The notes beneath the pieces are model-generated. The model saw only the letters and a list, made by a program, of their open reading frames with translations, was not told the DNA's origin and searched no databases. The position numbers were made by a program, and so were the translations under genes. Shown here piece after piece: positions 27,495 to 36,096 of a stretch of DNA of 64,000 nt (positions are counted from its first letter, which is position 1; each line of letters starts with the position of its first letter). The DNA is from Mannheimia indoligenes (GTDB lineage Bacteria; Pseudomonadota; Gammaproteobacteria; Enterobacterales; Pasteurellaceae), in the NCBI RefSeq assembly GCF_036880405.1, contig NZ_JBAJJM010000012.1, positions 62,001 to 126,000 of the forward strand, written 5' to 3'.

Positions 27495-27506
27495 TTGTCT
27501 GCTCCT

Positions 27507-27522
27507 ATGTTATCGGTAACTC
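27507..27522. promoter_or_regulatory. GntR operator near gntK
   Basis: ATGTTA-TCGG-TAACTC fits the E. coli GntR operator ATGTTA-N4-TAACAT with two mismatches. It lies 13 bp from the gntK start. Confidence 0.7.
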
Positions 27523-27579
27523 TTGTTTGAGCTTAATTTAGCAGTTTAAAACGAAAAATCATCTGATATTTACGCAAAA

Positions 27580-27595
27580 TTTGAAGTAGATCACA
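27580..27595. promoter_or_regulatory. CRP-like site in the gntK-gntT gap
   Basis: TTTGA-AGTAGA-TCACA, one mismatch in the conserved pentamers, placed between the two GntR boxes. Confidence 0.55.
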
Positions 27596-27645
27596 AATTT
27601 AAAATAAAAAATAACGAATTATTTACAAGTTTAGTTTTTATCGCT

Positions 27646-27661
27646 ATGTTACCGATAACAA
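27646..27661. promoter_or_regulatory. GntR operator near gntT
   Basis: ATGTTA-CCGA-TAACAA matches the GntR operator with one mismatch, 22 bp ahead of the permease start. Confidence 0.78.
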
Positions 27662-27682
27662 TTTCATTGTGGAGAAAATAGT

Positions 27683-29032
27683 ATGTTACTTTTCATTATG
27701 TTTGCCGCAATTTTATTATTGCTGGTATTAATTATTAAATTTAAGGTTCACGCCTTTGTCGCCTTAATTATTGTGAGTTTACTCACGGCATTAGCAGCAG
27801 GTATTCCTGTGGATAAAATCTTGCCAACCTTATTAAACGGCTTTGGTGGTACGCTTGCTTCTGTTGCATTGCTAGTAGGTTTGGGAGCGATGATTGGTCG
27901 TTTACTCGAAATCACGGGGGGTGCAAAAGTATTGGCAGACACGCTTATCAATAAATTCGGTAAAGAGAAAGCACCATTTGCGTTGGGTGTGGCATCATTG
28001 CTATTCGGTTTCCCGATTTTCTTTGATGCGGGTTTAGTCGTGATGTTGCCAATTATTTTCAGCGTAGCGAAACAGTTTGGCGGCTCAGTTCTGCGTTATG
28101 CTTTCCCTTCTGCAGGGGCATTTGCGGTAATGCACGCTTTCCTTCCTCCGCACCCGGGTCCAGTCGCTTCGGGTGATTTACTTGGCGTAAATATGGGTTT
28201 ATTGGTATTAGTGGGTTTAGTTTGTGCAATTCCAACTTGGTACATTGGTACTTATATATTCAGCCAATTTATCAGCAAACGTATTCACGTTGATTTGCCA
28301 AAAGCATTTTTGAACGGCTTATCCGCAAATGAAATGGCAGTACAAAATCCACCGAGTTTTGGTAAAGTGCTAACAGTACTATTACTGCCAATTATCTTAA
28401 TTTTATTTGATACAGGTTTAAACACGCTCTCTGTTGCGAAAGTAGTGGACGGCAACGAACTTTGGGTGCAAAGCCTACGTTTAATTGGAAAAACGCCAGT
28501 AGCATTATTGATTACCCTGATTGTGGCAATTATTCTTCTGCGTGATAATCGTAGTCTCGACCAAATCGAAAAAATTTGTAACAACGCACTTGGCCCAATT
28601 TGTTCTATCGTGTTAGTAACGGGTGCTGGTGGTATGTTTGGTGGTGTGTTGCGTGCAAGTGGTATTGGAGATGTATTATCTGAAATGATGGCAGATACTG
28701 GAATGCCGATTGTTGTTGCAGCCTTTATTATTGCTACAGTGTTCCGTGTCGCACAGGGTTCAGCAACTGTTGCTTTAACCACAACTGCGGCACTGATTGC
28801 ACCAATGGTGGCAGCTGCTCCAGACTTAAGCCAGTTTGACCTTTGCTTTATCGTAATCTCAATTGCTTCAGGTGCAACAGTGCTTTCTCACGTGAACGAC
28901 TCAGGCTTCTGGCTTATCAGCCGCTTCCTAGAAATGGACGAAAAAACCACACTGAAAACTTGGACAATGCTTGAAACGTCAATTGGTTTAACCGGTTTCG
29001 CCTGTGCATTAATTGGTAGCTGGTTACTCTAA
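27683..29032 (+). CDS. gntT: Gluconate:proton symporter (GntP family)
   Basis: A 449-residue, 12-helix inner-membrane permease. Family segments include LLNGFGGTLASVALLVGLGA, FFDAGLVVMLPI, PPHPGPVASG and GSATVALTTTAALIAP. Pairing with gntK and gntR and the flanking GntR boxes makes gluconate the likely substrate. A long inverted uptake-signal terminator follows. Which paralogue name (gntT, gntP, gntU) is right cannot be decided. Confidence 0.92.
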   Translation: MLLFIMFAAILLLLVLIIKFKVHAFVALIIVSLLTALAAGIPVDKILPTLLNGFGGTLASVALLVGLGAMIGRLLEITGGAKVLADTLINKFGKEKAPFALGVASLLFGFPIFFDAGLVVMLPIIFSVAKQFGGSVLRYAFPSAGAFAVMHAFLPPHPGPVASGDLLGVNMGLLVLVGLVCAIPTWYIGTYIFSQFISKRIHVDLPKAFLNGLSANEMAVQNPPSFGKVLTVLLLPIILILFDTGLNTLSVAKVVDGNELWVQSLRLIGKTPVALLITLIVAIILLRDNRSLDQIEKICNNALGPICSIVLVTGAGGMFGGVLRASGIGDVLSEMMADTGMPIVVAAFIIATVFRVAQGSATVALTTTAALIAPMVAAAPDLSQFDLCFIVISIASGATVLSHVNDSGFWLISRFLEMDEKTTLKTWTMLETSIGLTGFACALIGSWLL

Positions 29033-29042
29033 TTTAACTCTT

Positions 29043-29107
29043 ACAAGCGGTCGATTTTCTTCAGAATTTTGCAAAATAGATAGGAAAATCGACCGCTTGT
29101 TTTTTTA
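29043..29107 (+). terminator. Terminator of gntT made from inverted uptake signals
   Basis: ACAAGCGGTCGATTTTC at 29043 and its exact reverse complement at 29084-29100 form a 17-bp stem, followed by seven T residues. Confidence 0.9.
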
Positions 29108-29188
29108 TATAACTATTGGAATTTTCCCTTTAATTGGAGTAGATTATAGACGTTCCGTTCTATTTTTAATCATTTAACAGGAGTGATT

Positions 29189-30634
29189 ATGCCAAACACC
29201 CAATTTTCTTTACTGGACTTCAGAGCCTATATTAACGGGGAGTTTGTCGAAGGTAAGAGAACCTTTGACGTTACTAATCCAACTAATGGTGAATTAATCG
29301 GTAAGGTTGCAGATTTAGAGGCGGAAGAAGCCCGTTTAGCGATTGAAAAAGCAGTTATCGCACAGAAAAAATGGCAGGCATTATTACCAAAAGAAAGATC
29401 AACGATTTTACGCAAATGGTTTGATCTCATCATTCAGAATAAAGAAGAGCTGGCTCAAATTTTGAGTTTGGAACAAGGAAAACCGATTACTGAAAGCCGT
29501 AATGAAATTACCTATGGAGCAAGTTTTGTTGAATTTTATGCGGAAGAGTGCAAACGAATTTATGGTGATGTGTTGCCACAAGATAAGCCTGATCATCGTT
29601 TAATGGTTATCAAACAACCTATTGGTGTAGTAGCCGCGATTACCCCTTGGAATTTTCCTAGTGCAATGATTACCCGCAAAGCCGCTCCAGCACTAGCAGC
29701 CGGCTGTACGATTATTTTTAAACCTGCGGCAGAAACGCCACTTTCAGCTATCGCTTTAGCAAAATTAGCTGAGCAGGCAGGAATTCCAGCAGGAGTGTTT
29801 AACATTGTTACTGCGGAGAAATCAGAAGATATTGGCAAGGAATTAACCACTAATCCAAACGTAAGAAAAGTCACTTTCACAGGCTCAACGCGTGTGGGTA
29901 AGATTTTGATGGAACAATCGGCAAGCACCGTTAAAAAATTAGCCTTAGAATTAGGTGGTAATGCCCCGGCAATCGTGTTTGACGATGCAGATTTAGATAA
30001 AGCGGTTGAAGGCGTGTTTGCCTCAAAATTCCGCAATGCAGGACAAACCTGTGTTTGTGCTAACCGCATTTATGTGCAAGCGGGTATTTATGAGCAATTT
30101 CTTGCAAAATTCCAACAAAAAGTCGAGCAAATTAAACTCGGAGCACCAACTGAACCCGATGTGACAATGGGGGCATTAATTAGCAAACGAGCTCTTGAAA
30201 AAGTGGAAGATCATATTGAAAATGCTCTTTCTCTTGGTGCGGAGTTAGTGATGGGCGGTAAACGCCACGAGCTTGGCGGTACTTTTTTCCAACCCACCAT
30301 TTTGAAAAATGTAACACAAAAGATGAAGGTAGCTCGTGAAGAAACTTTTGCTCCACTTGCGCCAATTTTCAAATTTGAAACGGAAGAAGAGGTTATTCAA
30401 TGGGCAAATGACACCGAATTCGGTTTAGCCTCTTATCTCTTTAGTGAAAATCTTTCCCGTATTTGGAGGGTATCTGAACAGCTGGAATACGGCATTGTTG
30501 GTATAAATGAAGGACTGATTAGCAACGAAATTGCCCCATTCGGCGGGGTCAAAGAGTCTGGAATCGGACGAGAAGGCTCAAAATATGGGCTGGACGAATT
30601 TTTAGAGATGAAATATCTCTGTATGAAAATTTAA
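29189..30634 (+). CDS. gabD: NAD(P)-dependent succinate-semialdehyde dehydrogenase (GabD-like)
   Basis: An aldehyde dehydrogenase of 481 residues. The catalytic Cys lies in NAGQTCVCANRIY and the general-base Glu in LALELGGNAP; the cofactor loop is TFTGSTRVGKILM. Length and end (APFGGVKESGIGREGSKYG) match GabD. The ATG at 29189 has AGGAG upstream; a GTG two codons earlier overlaps that site. No gabT neighbour is present, so the true aldehyde is uncertain; a role beside the inositol genes is possible. Confidence 0.83.
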   Translation: MPNTQFSLLDFRAYINGEFVEGKRTFDVTNPTNGELIGKVADLEAEEARLAIEKAVIAQKKWQALLPKERSTILRKWFDLIIQNKEELAQILSLEQGKPITESRNEITYGASFVEFYAEECKRIYGDVLPQDKPDHRLMVIKQPIGVVAAITPWNFPSAMITRKAAPALAAGCTIIFKPAAETPLSAIALAKLAEQAGIPAGVFNIVTAEKSEDIGKELTTNPNVRKVTFTGSTRVGKILMEQSASTVKKLALELGGNAPAIVFDDADLDKAVEGVFASKFRNAGQTCVCANRIYVQAGIYEQFLAKFQQKVEQIKLGAPTEPDVTMGALISKRALEKVEDHIENALSLGAELVMGGKRHELGGTFFQPTILKNVTQKMKVAREETFAPLAPIFKFETEEEVIQWANDTEFGLASYLFSENLSRIWRVSEQLEYGIVGINEGLISNEIAPFGGVKESGIGREGSKYGLDEFLEMKYLCMKI

Positions 30635-30638
30635 CAGT

Positions 30639-30668
30639 TCGGGACGCAAATAGCGTCCCGATTTTTTT
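30639..30668. terminator. Terminator between gabD and iolB
   Basis: TCGGGACGC and GCGTCCCGA form a 9-bp stem with a 5-base loop, followed by TTTTTTT on the plus strand; the genes converge here. Confidence 0.88.
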
Positions 30669-30699
30669 GCAAAAAATAGCAGAAATATGACCGCTTGTA

Positions 30700-31518
30700 T
30701 TATTCAAATTTTTCTTTATAGGTTTCACTATTAACCCATAAATGATCTTGCTCCCAAGTGAATTTCCACTTGCGAACAGGGCCTGCCATTACATTCAGAT
30801 AATAGTTGTTATAACCGGCAATAGTGGCAACAGGGTGGTAGCCTTTTGGTACTTTTACCACGTTCTTATCATAAACTGCCATACATTCGTCTAGGGTACG
30901 ATCATCGGTATAAACTCGCTGTAAAGCAAAACCTTGTGGTGGATCGAAGCGATGGTAATAAGTCTCTTCTAAATAGGTTTCTTGTTCGGAATTTTTGTCA
31001 TCGTGTTTATGGCTTGGGTAAGAACTGGTATTGCCTTCATCAGTAAATACTTCTACAACTAATAAGCTATCTGCAGGTTCTGTTTCTGGCAGAATATTAT
31101 GTACTAAGCGTTGATTATTGCCGAAACCTCGTTTTTCAACCCCGACATCTTCTGGGCTAATCAGTCGTACAGGATAGTTCCCCTGACTTGGTGCTTTGCA
31201 AACCGCAAGTTCTAATTGACCGCTTGTTTCCACTTTCACTTGCTTGTGTGGCGGAATATAGACGGAATAAGGTGGGATTTTTTCAAATGGATTCGAACGA
31301 TTACCGATATTTTCAAAACGATGCTCATCGACAAATACAGATCCTTTTCCTGCAACAAAAACGAGGCAGAGTTCATTTTCTCCACTCTCTAAGGTAATAG
31401 ATTGATTATCCAGCTGATAAACGGCAAAGCCAACATATTCCCAGTTAGCATTTTGTGGTGTGATGTCTTGAATTAAACCACTTGGCTGAACCTGTGGTTT
31501 AGAAAGTAAAAAACTCAT
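30700..31518 (-). CDS. iolB: 5-deoxy-glucuronate isomerase IolB
   Basis: Converts 5-deoxy-glucuronate to 5-dehydro-2-deoxy-gluconate in inositol breakdown. A 272-residue bicupin with the metal-binding stretch SYPSHKHDD and the LEETYYHRF segment, both conserved in IolB. It is divergent from iolA; the gap holds a CRP-like site and the first proposed IolR dyad. Confidence 0.95.
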   Translation of the reverse strand: MSFLLSKPQVQPSGLIQDITPQNANWEYVGFAVYQLDNQSITLESGENELCLVFVAGKGSVFVDEHRFENIGNRSNPFEKIPPYSVYIPPHKQVKVETSGQLELAVCKAPSQGNYPVRLISPEDVGVEKRGFGNNQRLVHNILPETEPADSLLVVEVFTDEGNTSSYPSHKHDDKNSEQETYLEETYYHRFDPPQGFALQRVYTDDRTLDECMAVYDKNVVKVPKGYHPVATIAGYNNYYLNVMAGPVRKWKFTWEQDHLWVNSETYKEKFE

Positions 31519-31602
31519 AATATCTCCTGTGTATGTACGTAATATTGATAGCTCCTACTATAGCCTAGATAGTTGTTTTTGGGGATAAGTAATCTTCAAA
31601 GT

Positions 31603-31618
31603 TGTTATCAAGATCACA
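31603..31618. promoter_or_regulatory. CRP-like site between iolB and iolA
   Basis: TGTTA-TCAAGA-TCACA, one mismatch to the CRP core, directly next to the proposed IolR dyad. Confidence 0.55.
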
Positions 31619-31622
31619 AAAA

Positions 31623-31638
31623 TGAAATAAATTTTTCA
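31623..31638. promoter_or_regulatory. Proposed IolR operator 1 (iolB/iolA)
   Basis: TGAAA-TAAATT-TTTCA, with a further TTTTT tail; the flanking A-run and T-run lengthen the arms to 10 bp. The same dyad recurs at 33438 and 51975, ahead of other inositol genes only. Confidence 0.6.
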
Positions 31639-31735
31639 TTTTTATTATTTTTGTATTGATATTTTCTATTTTTGGGAGTAGTTTATGGAATATCTTTTGT
31701 CTATTCTCGATTTATAATCTAATAAGGAGTTTTCG

Positions 31736-33250
31736 ATGAGCCAACAATTTGTGCAAAACTTTATTAATGGTACGGCAGTTGAAAGCCAGAGCCAACGTAT
31801 TACTTCTGTATTTAACCCGGCAACCGGTGAAGAAACAAAAAAAGTGAAATTAAGTACCGCTACTGAAGTGGATTCTGCTATTGCCGCTGCGGATGAGGCA
31901 TTCAAGAGTTGGTCGCAACAATCACCACTTCGCCGTGCTAGAATTTTATTTAAATTCAAAGAGTTACTAGAAGTAAACTTTGAAGAGTTAGCTCGTCTTA
32001 TAAGTTCTGAACACGGAAAAGTCTATTCAGATGCAATTGGCGAATTAACGCGTGGTTTAGAGGTGGTTGAGTTTGCAACGGGTATTCCGCACTTACAAAA
32101 AGGTGAATTTTCTGCCAATGCAGGGCGTGGCATTGATATTCACTCTATTCAACAGCCATTAGGGGTTGTAGCAGGTATTACGCCATTTAACTTCCCGGCA
32201 ATGGTGCCAATGTGGATGTTCCCGGTTGCACTTGCTTGTGGCAATACTTTTGTTTTAAAACCATCTGAAAAAGATCCTAGTGTATCTATTCGTTTAGCAG
32301 AATTATTAAAAGAAGCAGGCTTGCCGGACGGTGTGTTTAACGTGGTACAAGGTGATAAAGAAGCGGTGGATATTCTTTTAACCGATCCACGCATTCAAGC
32401 GGTCAGCTTTGTGGGTTCAACGCCGATTGCTCAATATATTTATGAGAAAGGCTCAGCGAACGGTAAACGTGTTCAAGCCTTGGGTGGTGCGAAAAACCAC
32501 GCATTGATTATGCCGGATGCGGATGTACAGGGCACAGTGAACGCCTTACTCGGTGCAGCATTCGGTGCGGCAGGTGAGCGTTGTATGGCATTGTCTGTAG
32601 CAGTAGTTGTAGGTGATGAGCTAGCTGACAAAATTGTTGAAGAGCTGATTCCAAAAGTAAAAGCATTGAAAATCGGTGCAGGCTTATTGCCAGAAGGTGA
32701 AACTGAAAACGATATGGGACCGGTCATTTCCAAAGAGCATAAAGCAAAAATCGAAAGTTATATCGATCAGGGTGTAGAGCAAGGTGCAAAACTTTGTGTT
32801 GATGGTCGTGGATATAAAGCCTCAGGATACGAAAATGGTTATTTTGTTGGTGGAACATTATTTGATAATGTCACCCCTGAGATGACGATCTGGAAAGATG
32901 AGATTTTCGGACCTGTGTTATCAGTAGTACGTGTGAAAGATTATGCCGAAGGTATAGCGATTATCAACAGCCACCAGTACGGCAACGGTAGTGCGATCTT
33001 CACTGCAGACGGTGATTCAGCTCGTCAATTTACCCAAGATGTCCAAGCCGGTATGGTTGGCGTGAATATTCCAATCCCAGTACCAATGGCATTCCACTGC
33101 TTTGGTGGCTGGAAAGCCTCTATTTTTGGACCATTAAATGTTTATGGTACAGATGGTGTACGTTTCTATACCCGTATGAAAACAATTACAACCCGTTGGC
33201 CGGATAGTGCTGTTCGTAGTCAAGCAGCATTTAACTTCCCAACATTATAA
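31736..33250 (+). CDS. iolA: Methylmalonate-semialdehyde dehydrogenase (acylating) IolA/MmsA
   Basis: Oxidises malonate semialdehyde (or its methyl form) to acetyl-CoA (or propionyl-CoA), the last step of inositol degradation. The 504 residues carry GITPFNFPAMVPMWMFP and FVGSTPIAQYI. The catalytic Cys is in AAGERCMALSVAV, and a Gly-Gly-Ala replaces the usual Glu region, as in this CoA-dependent branch. A terminator follows at 33281. Confidence 0.96.
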   Translation: MSQQFVQNFINGTAVESQSQRITSVFNPATGEETKKVKLSTATEVDSAIAAADEAFKSWSQQSPLRRARILFKFKELLEVNFEELARLISSEHGKVYSDAIGELTRGLEVVEFATGIPHLQKGEFSANAGRGIDIHSIQQPLGVVAGITPFNFPAMVPMWMFPVALACGNTFVLKPSEKDPSVSIRLAELLKEAGLPDGVFNVVQGDKEAVDILLTDPRIQAVSFVGSTPIAQYIYEKGSANGKRVQALGGAKNHALIMPDADVQGTVNALLGAAFGAAGERCMALSVAVVVGDELADKIVEELIPKVKALKIGAGLLPEGETENDMGPVISKEHKAKIESYIDQGVEQGAKLCVDGRGYKASGYENGYFVGGTLFDNVTPEMTIWKDEIFGPVLSVVRVKDYAEGIAIINSHQYGNGSAIFTADGDSARQFTQDVQAGMVGVNIPIPVPMAFHCFGGWKASIFGPLNVYGTDGVRFYTRMKTITTRWPDSAVRSQAAFNFPTL

Positions 33251-33280
33251 TTATAAATATTCTTCCTTTTTTGATTGTTT

Positions 33281-33306
33281 AGCGGTGAGAAATCACCGCT
33301 TTTTTA
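33281..33306 (+). terminator. Terminator after iolA
   Basis: AGCGGTGA and TCACCGCT form an 8-bp stem with a GAAA loop, followed by TTTTT. Confidence 0.9.
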
Positions 33307-33369
33307 TTTTTGTAAAAAATTCTCTAATTTTGACCGCTTGTTTTTATTCCTATTATTTTCTCTTAAAAA

Positions 33370-33385
33370 TGTGATCTGAGTAACA
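33370..33385. promoter_or_regulatory. CRP-like site ahead of the inositol transporter
   Basis: TGTGA-TCTGAG-TAACA, one mismatch to the CRP core, 166 bp before the binding-protein start. Confidence 0.55.
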
Positions 33386-33437
33386 AATTTGAAACAAAGT
33401 GTTTGGAGAGGTAAATTTAGAATGTTATATTTCTTTT

Positions 33438-33481
33438 TGAAAAATTTATTTCATTTTTTTATATTTGAAATAAGACTTCAT
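33438..33481. promoter_or_regulatory. Proposed IolR operator 2 (inositol transporter), with a degenerate second copy
   Basis: TGAAA-AATTTA-TTTCA at 33438-33453 is an exact match to the dyad seen at 31623 and 51975. A second, imperfect copy, TGAAA-TAAGAC-TTCAT, lies at 33466-33481. Confidence 0.6.
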
Positions 33482-33550
33482 TTCTCCTTCGTAGTTTGAA
33501 GCGGTACTGGCAATTATGCCGTTAATTCTAATCTCACAAGAGGATTTTGT

Positions 33551-34489
33551 ATGAAAAAGCGTATTAAATTTGCATTAAGTGCTTTAACGTTAGGCTTAGC
33601 AATGAACAGCTTTGCGAAAGATGAACTTGTTGTATTTAGCTTACCAAACCTATCTAGCCCATTTGAGGTTCAGCTACAAAAAGTAGCGGTGGAAACCAGT
33701 AAGAAGTTAGAGATTAAATTGCAAGTGTTAGATGGGCAGAGTTCATCAACCAAACAGGCTTCGGACTTAGAAAATGCGATTACGCGTGGGGCAAAAGGTA
33801 TCATTATTTCTCCAAATGATGTGAATGCAATTTCAGGTGCGGTGGAAGAAATTATTCAAGAGAAAATTCCTGCAGCGACATTAGATCGTAAAGTTGAAAG
33901 CAGCAAACCGGTTCCGCACTTTGGTGCAAATAACTACACCGGTGGTCAAGAAGTAGCGAAAGCAATCAAAGCGAAATATCCGGACGGTGCAAAAATTATT
34001 TTGTTAACCGGTCAGCCGGGTTCAACGTCAAATATTGAGCGTACTAAAGGTATTCGTGATGAATTATCTGCCGGTGGAGATAAATACAAAATCGTAGTCG
34101 ATCAAACAGGTAACTGGTTACGTTCGGAAGGTTTACGCATTATTGAAAGCGTACTACCAACCCTGAAAGAAAGACCGGATGTAATTATTTCTGCAAACGA
34201 TGATATGGCGTTAGGTGCGATTGAAGCATTACGCAGTCAAGGCTTAAAAGCTGGAGATATTTTAGTAACAGGCTTTGATTCTACACCGGAAGCTCTAGCT
34301 CGTGTGAAAGATGGTTGGTTATATTTAACGGCTGACCAACGTCCAAGTTTTGCGGTTAGTTCTGCATTAGAGCAAGTAGTTGGTAATATTCGTGATAGTA
34401 AAGAAGTAACGGGTGCAGATTATCCACCAAAAATTATTCTTAAAGATAACTTGCAAGAAGCGGAACGCTTTGCGGAAATCAGTGAATAA
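33551..34489 (+). CDS. Periplasmic sugar/inositol-binding protein of a ribose-type ABC importer
   Basis: A 312-residue protein of the RbsB-like fold with a signal peptide cleaved after about residue 22 (MNSFA-KDE). Ligand-region segments include SLPNLSSPFEVQLQK, GIIISPNDVNAI, LDRKV, NDDMALGA and GFDSTPEA. Because it lies between iolA and other inositol genes, myo-inositol is the probable ligand; ribose-like sugars cannot be excluded. A stem-loop follows it, which may keep the binding protein in excess over its transporter. Confidence 0.87.
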   Translation: MKKRIKFALSALTLGLAMNSFAKDELVVFSLPNLSSPFEVQLQKVAVETSKKLEIKLQVLDGQSSSTKQASDLENAITRGAKGIIISPNDVNAISGAVEEIIQEKIPAATLDRKVESSKPVPHFGANNYTGGQEVAKAIKAKYPDGAKIILLTGQPGSTSNIERTKGIRDELSAGGDKYKIVVDQTGNWLRSEGLRIIESVLPTLKERPDVIISANDDMALGAIEALRSQGLKAGDILVTGFDSTPEALARVKDGWLYLTADQRPSFAVSSALEQVVGNIRDSKEVTGADYPPKIILKDNLQEAERFAEISE

Positions 34490-34499
34490 TATTTTATTA

Positions 34500-34526
34500 C
34501 CTCCCTGTAGAGGCAGGGAGGTTTTT
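34500..34526 (+). terminator. Attenuator-like terminator after the inositol-binding protein gene
   Basis: CCTCCCTG and CAGGGAGG form an 8-bp stem with a 6-base loop and TTTTT; the next gene of the operon starts only 15 bp later. Confidence 0.8.
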
Positions 34527-34540
34527 CTTACGGAGGTTGT

Positions 34541-36085
34541 ATGTCCACTCCTTTACTTGAAGTTAAAGATCTTACCAAAAGCTTCTCTGGCATAATGGCT
34601 CTTAACGGAGTAAAACTCACGGTAGAAAAAGGCGAGGTTCACGCCCTACTTGGGGAAAATGGTGCGGGGAAATCTACATTATTGAAAGCTCTTTCAGGTG
34701 CTCAGCCTCAAACGAGCGGTGAGATTATTTTTAACGGCGAAAAACTCAATTTAAATGACTCACCTTTTGATCGCCAACTTAAAGGCATTGTTACCATTTA
34801 TCAAGAATTCAATTTACTGCCAAATATGACAGTAGCAGAAAATTTTTTCTTGGGCAGAGAGCCTGTCAATGGCTTGTTTGTCAATGAAAAAGCAGTGAAT
34901 GATGAAGCACAAATAGTGCTGGATAATCTTGGCTTAAACATTAAACCTGATACCCAAGTTTCCCGTTTAAGTGTTGCTCAACAACAGATGGTGGAGATTG
35001 CCAGAGCAATGACCTTAAACGCGAAATTAATCATTATGGATGAACCGTCTGCAGCATTAAGTGATAAAGAAGTTGAAAAGCTTCATCAAATTGTAAGAGA
35101 TCTCAAAAGTCGTGGTGTGAGTGTTATCTATGTTACCCACCGCCTAAATGAAGTATTTGCGTTATGTGATCGGTTTACCGTTTTCCAAGACGGTCGTTAT
35201 TCTGGCGAAGGTGAAGTGAAAAATGTAACAGTTGATGACATCATTAGAATGATGGTGGGGCGTGAAGTTGCTTTTACTCGTCGCCCGGCTGAGGAAACTC
35301 ATCATACCCATCGTCCTGTACGTTTAGCAGTAAAAAATTTACATCGTGAAAAGCCAGCACTTGATCCTCACGGCATTGCATTGCACGGCGTGTCATTTAA
35401 TATTCACGAAGGCGAAATTTTAGGAATTGCAGGCTTAGTAGGTGCAGGTCGTACCGAAATTGCTCGCTGTTTGTTTGGTGTCGAAAACTATACCGCTGAT
35501 GAAATCAGCTTAGATGGTAAACCTTATGCGGCAACATCTCCATTGGATGCGTTAGAAAAAGGTGTAGCATTAGTACCGGAAGACCGTAAGAAAGAAGGTT
35601 TAGTACTGGGCTTACCGATTAAAACCAATATGACGTTGCCGATTTTAGGTAAATTGCTTAAAGGTAATCTGTTCGTCGATAATCAAAAAGAAGATGATTT
35701 AATCGAAACTTATCGCCAAGCACTAAGAATTAAAATGGCAAGTAGCGAGCTAGAAGCTCGCAAATTATCAGGTGGTAATCAGCAAAAAGTGATTTTGGCA
35801 CGTTGTATGGCATTAAATCCCAAAGTACTAATTGTTGATGAACCAACACGCGGTATTGATGTGGGGGCGAAATCAGAAGTTCACCAAGTTTTATTTGATA
35901 TGGCAAAACAAGGTGTGGCGGTTTTAGTGATTTCGTCTGACTTGCCGGAAATTATGGCAATTTCAGACCGTATTATTACTCTTTCTGAAGGACGGGTAAC
36001 GGGTGAGATTCACGGCGATGATGCGACCGAAGAAAAATTAATGTCAATGATGGCTGTTGGTGTTCAGCGTGAGCACACAGTGTAA
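34541..36085 (+). CDS. Inositol/sugar ABC transporter, ATP-binding protein (RbsA type)
   Basis: A 514-residue protein with two ATPase halves. The first has Walker A GENGAGKST, signature LSVAQQQMVEIA and Walker B LIIMDEPSAALSD. The second has the degenerate P-loop GLVGAGRTE, signature LSGGNQQKVILA and LIVDEPTRGIDVGA, as in RbsA/MglA. It lies between the binding protein and permease genes of the importer (11 bp before the permease). Confidence 0.92.
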   Translation: MSTPLLEVKDLTKSFSGIMALNGVKLTVEKGEVHALLGENGAGKSTLLKALSGAQPQTSGEIIFNGEKLNLNDSPFDRQLKGIVTIYQEFNLLPNMTVAENFFLGREPVNGLFVNEKAVNDEAQIVLDNLGLNIKPDTQVSRLSVAQQQMVEIARAMTLNAKLIIMDEPSAALSDKEVEKLHQIVRDLKSRGVSVIYVTHRLNEVFALCDRFTVFQDGRYSGEGEVKNVTVDDIIRMMVGREVAFTRRPAEETHHTHRPVRLAVKNLHREKPALDPHGIALHGVSFNIHEGEILGIAGLVGAGRTEIARCLFGVENYTADEISLDGKPYAATSPLDALEKGVALVPEDRKKEGLVLGLPIKTNMTLPILGKLLKGNLFVDNQKEDDLIETYRQALRIKMASSELEARKLSGGNQQKVILARCMALNPKVLIVDEPTRGIDVGAKSEVHQVLFDMAKQGVAVLVISSDLPEIMAISDRIITLSEGRVTGEIHGDDATEEKLMSMMAVGVQREHTV

Positions 36086-36096
36086 GAGAGGTTTGT

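Noticed and set aside
29141..29160. Dyad around TATAGACGTTCCGTTCTA ahead of gabD as an operator
   Set aside because: Only the outer 5 bp pair; too weak to call without a second copy.
30846..31397. Plus-strand frames opposite iolB
   Set aside because: Shadows of the iolB frame; no start signals and no recognisable domains.
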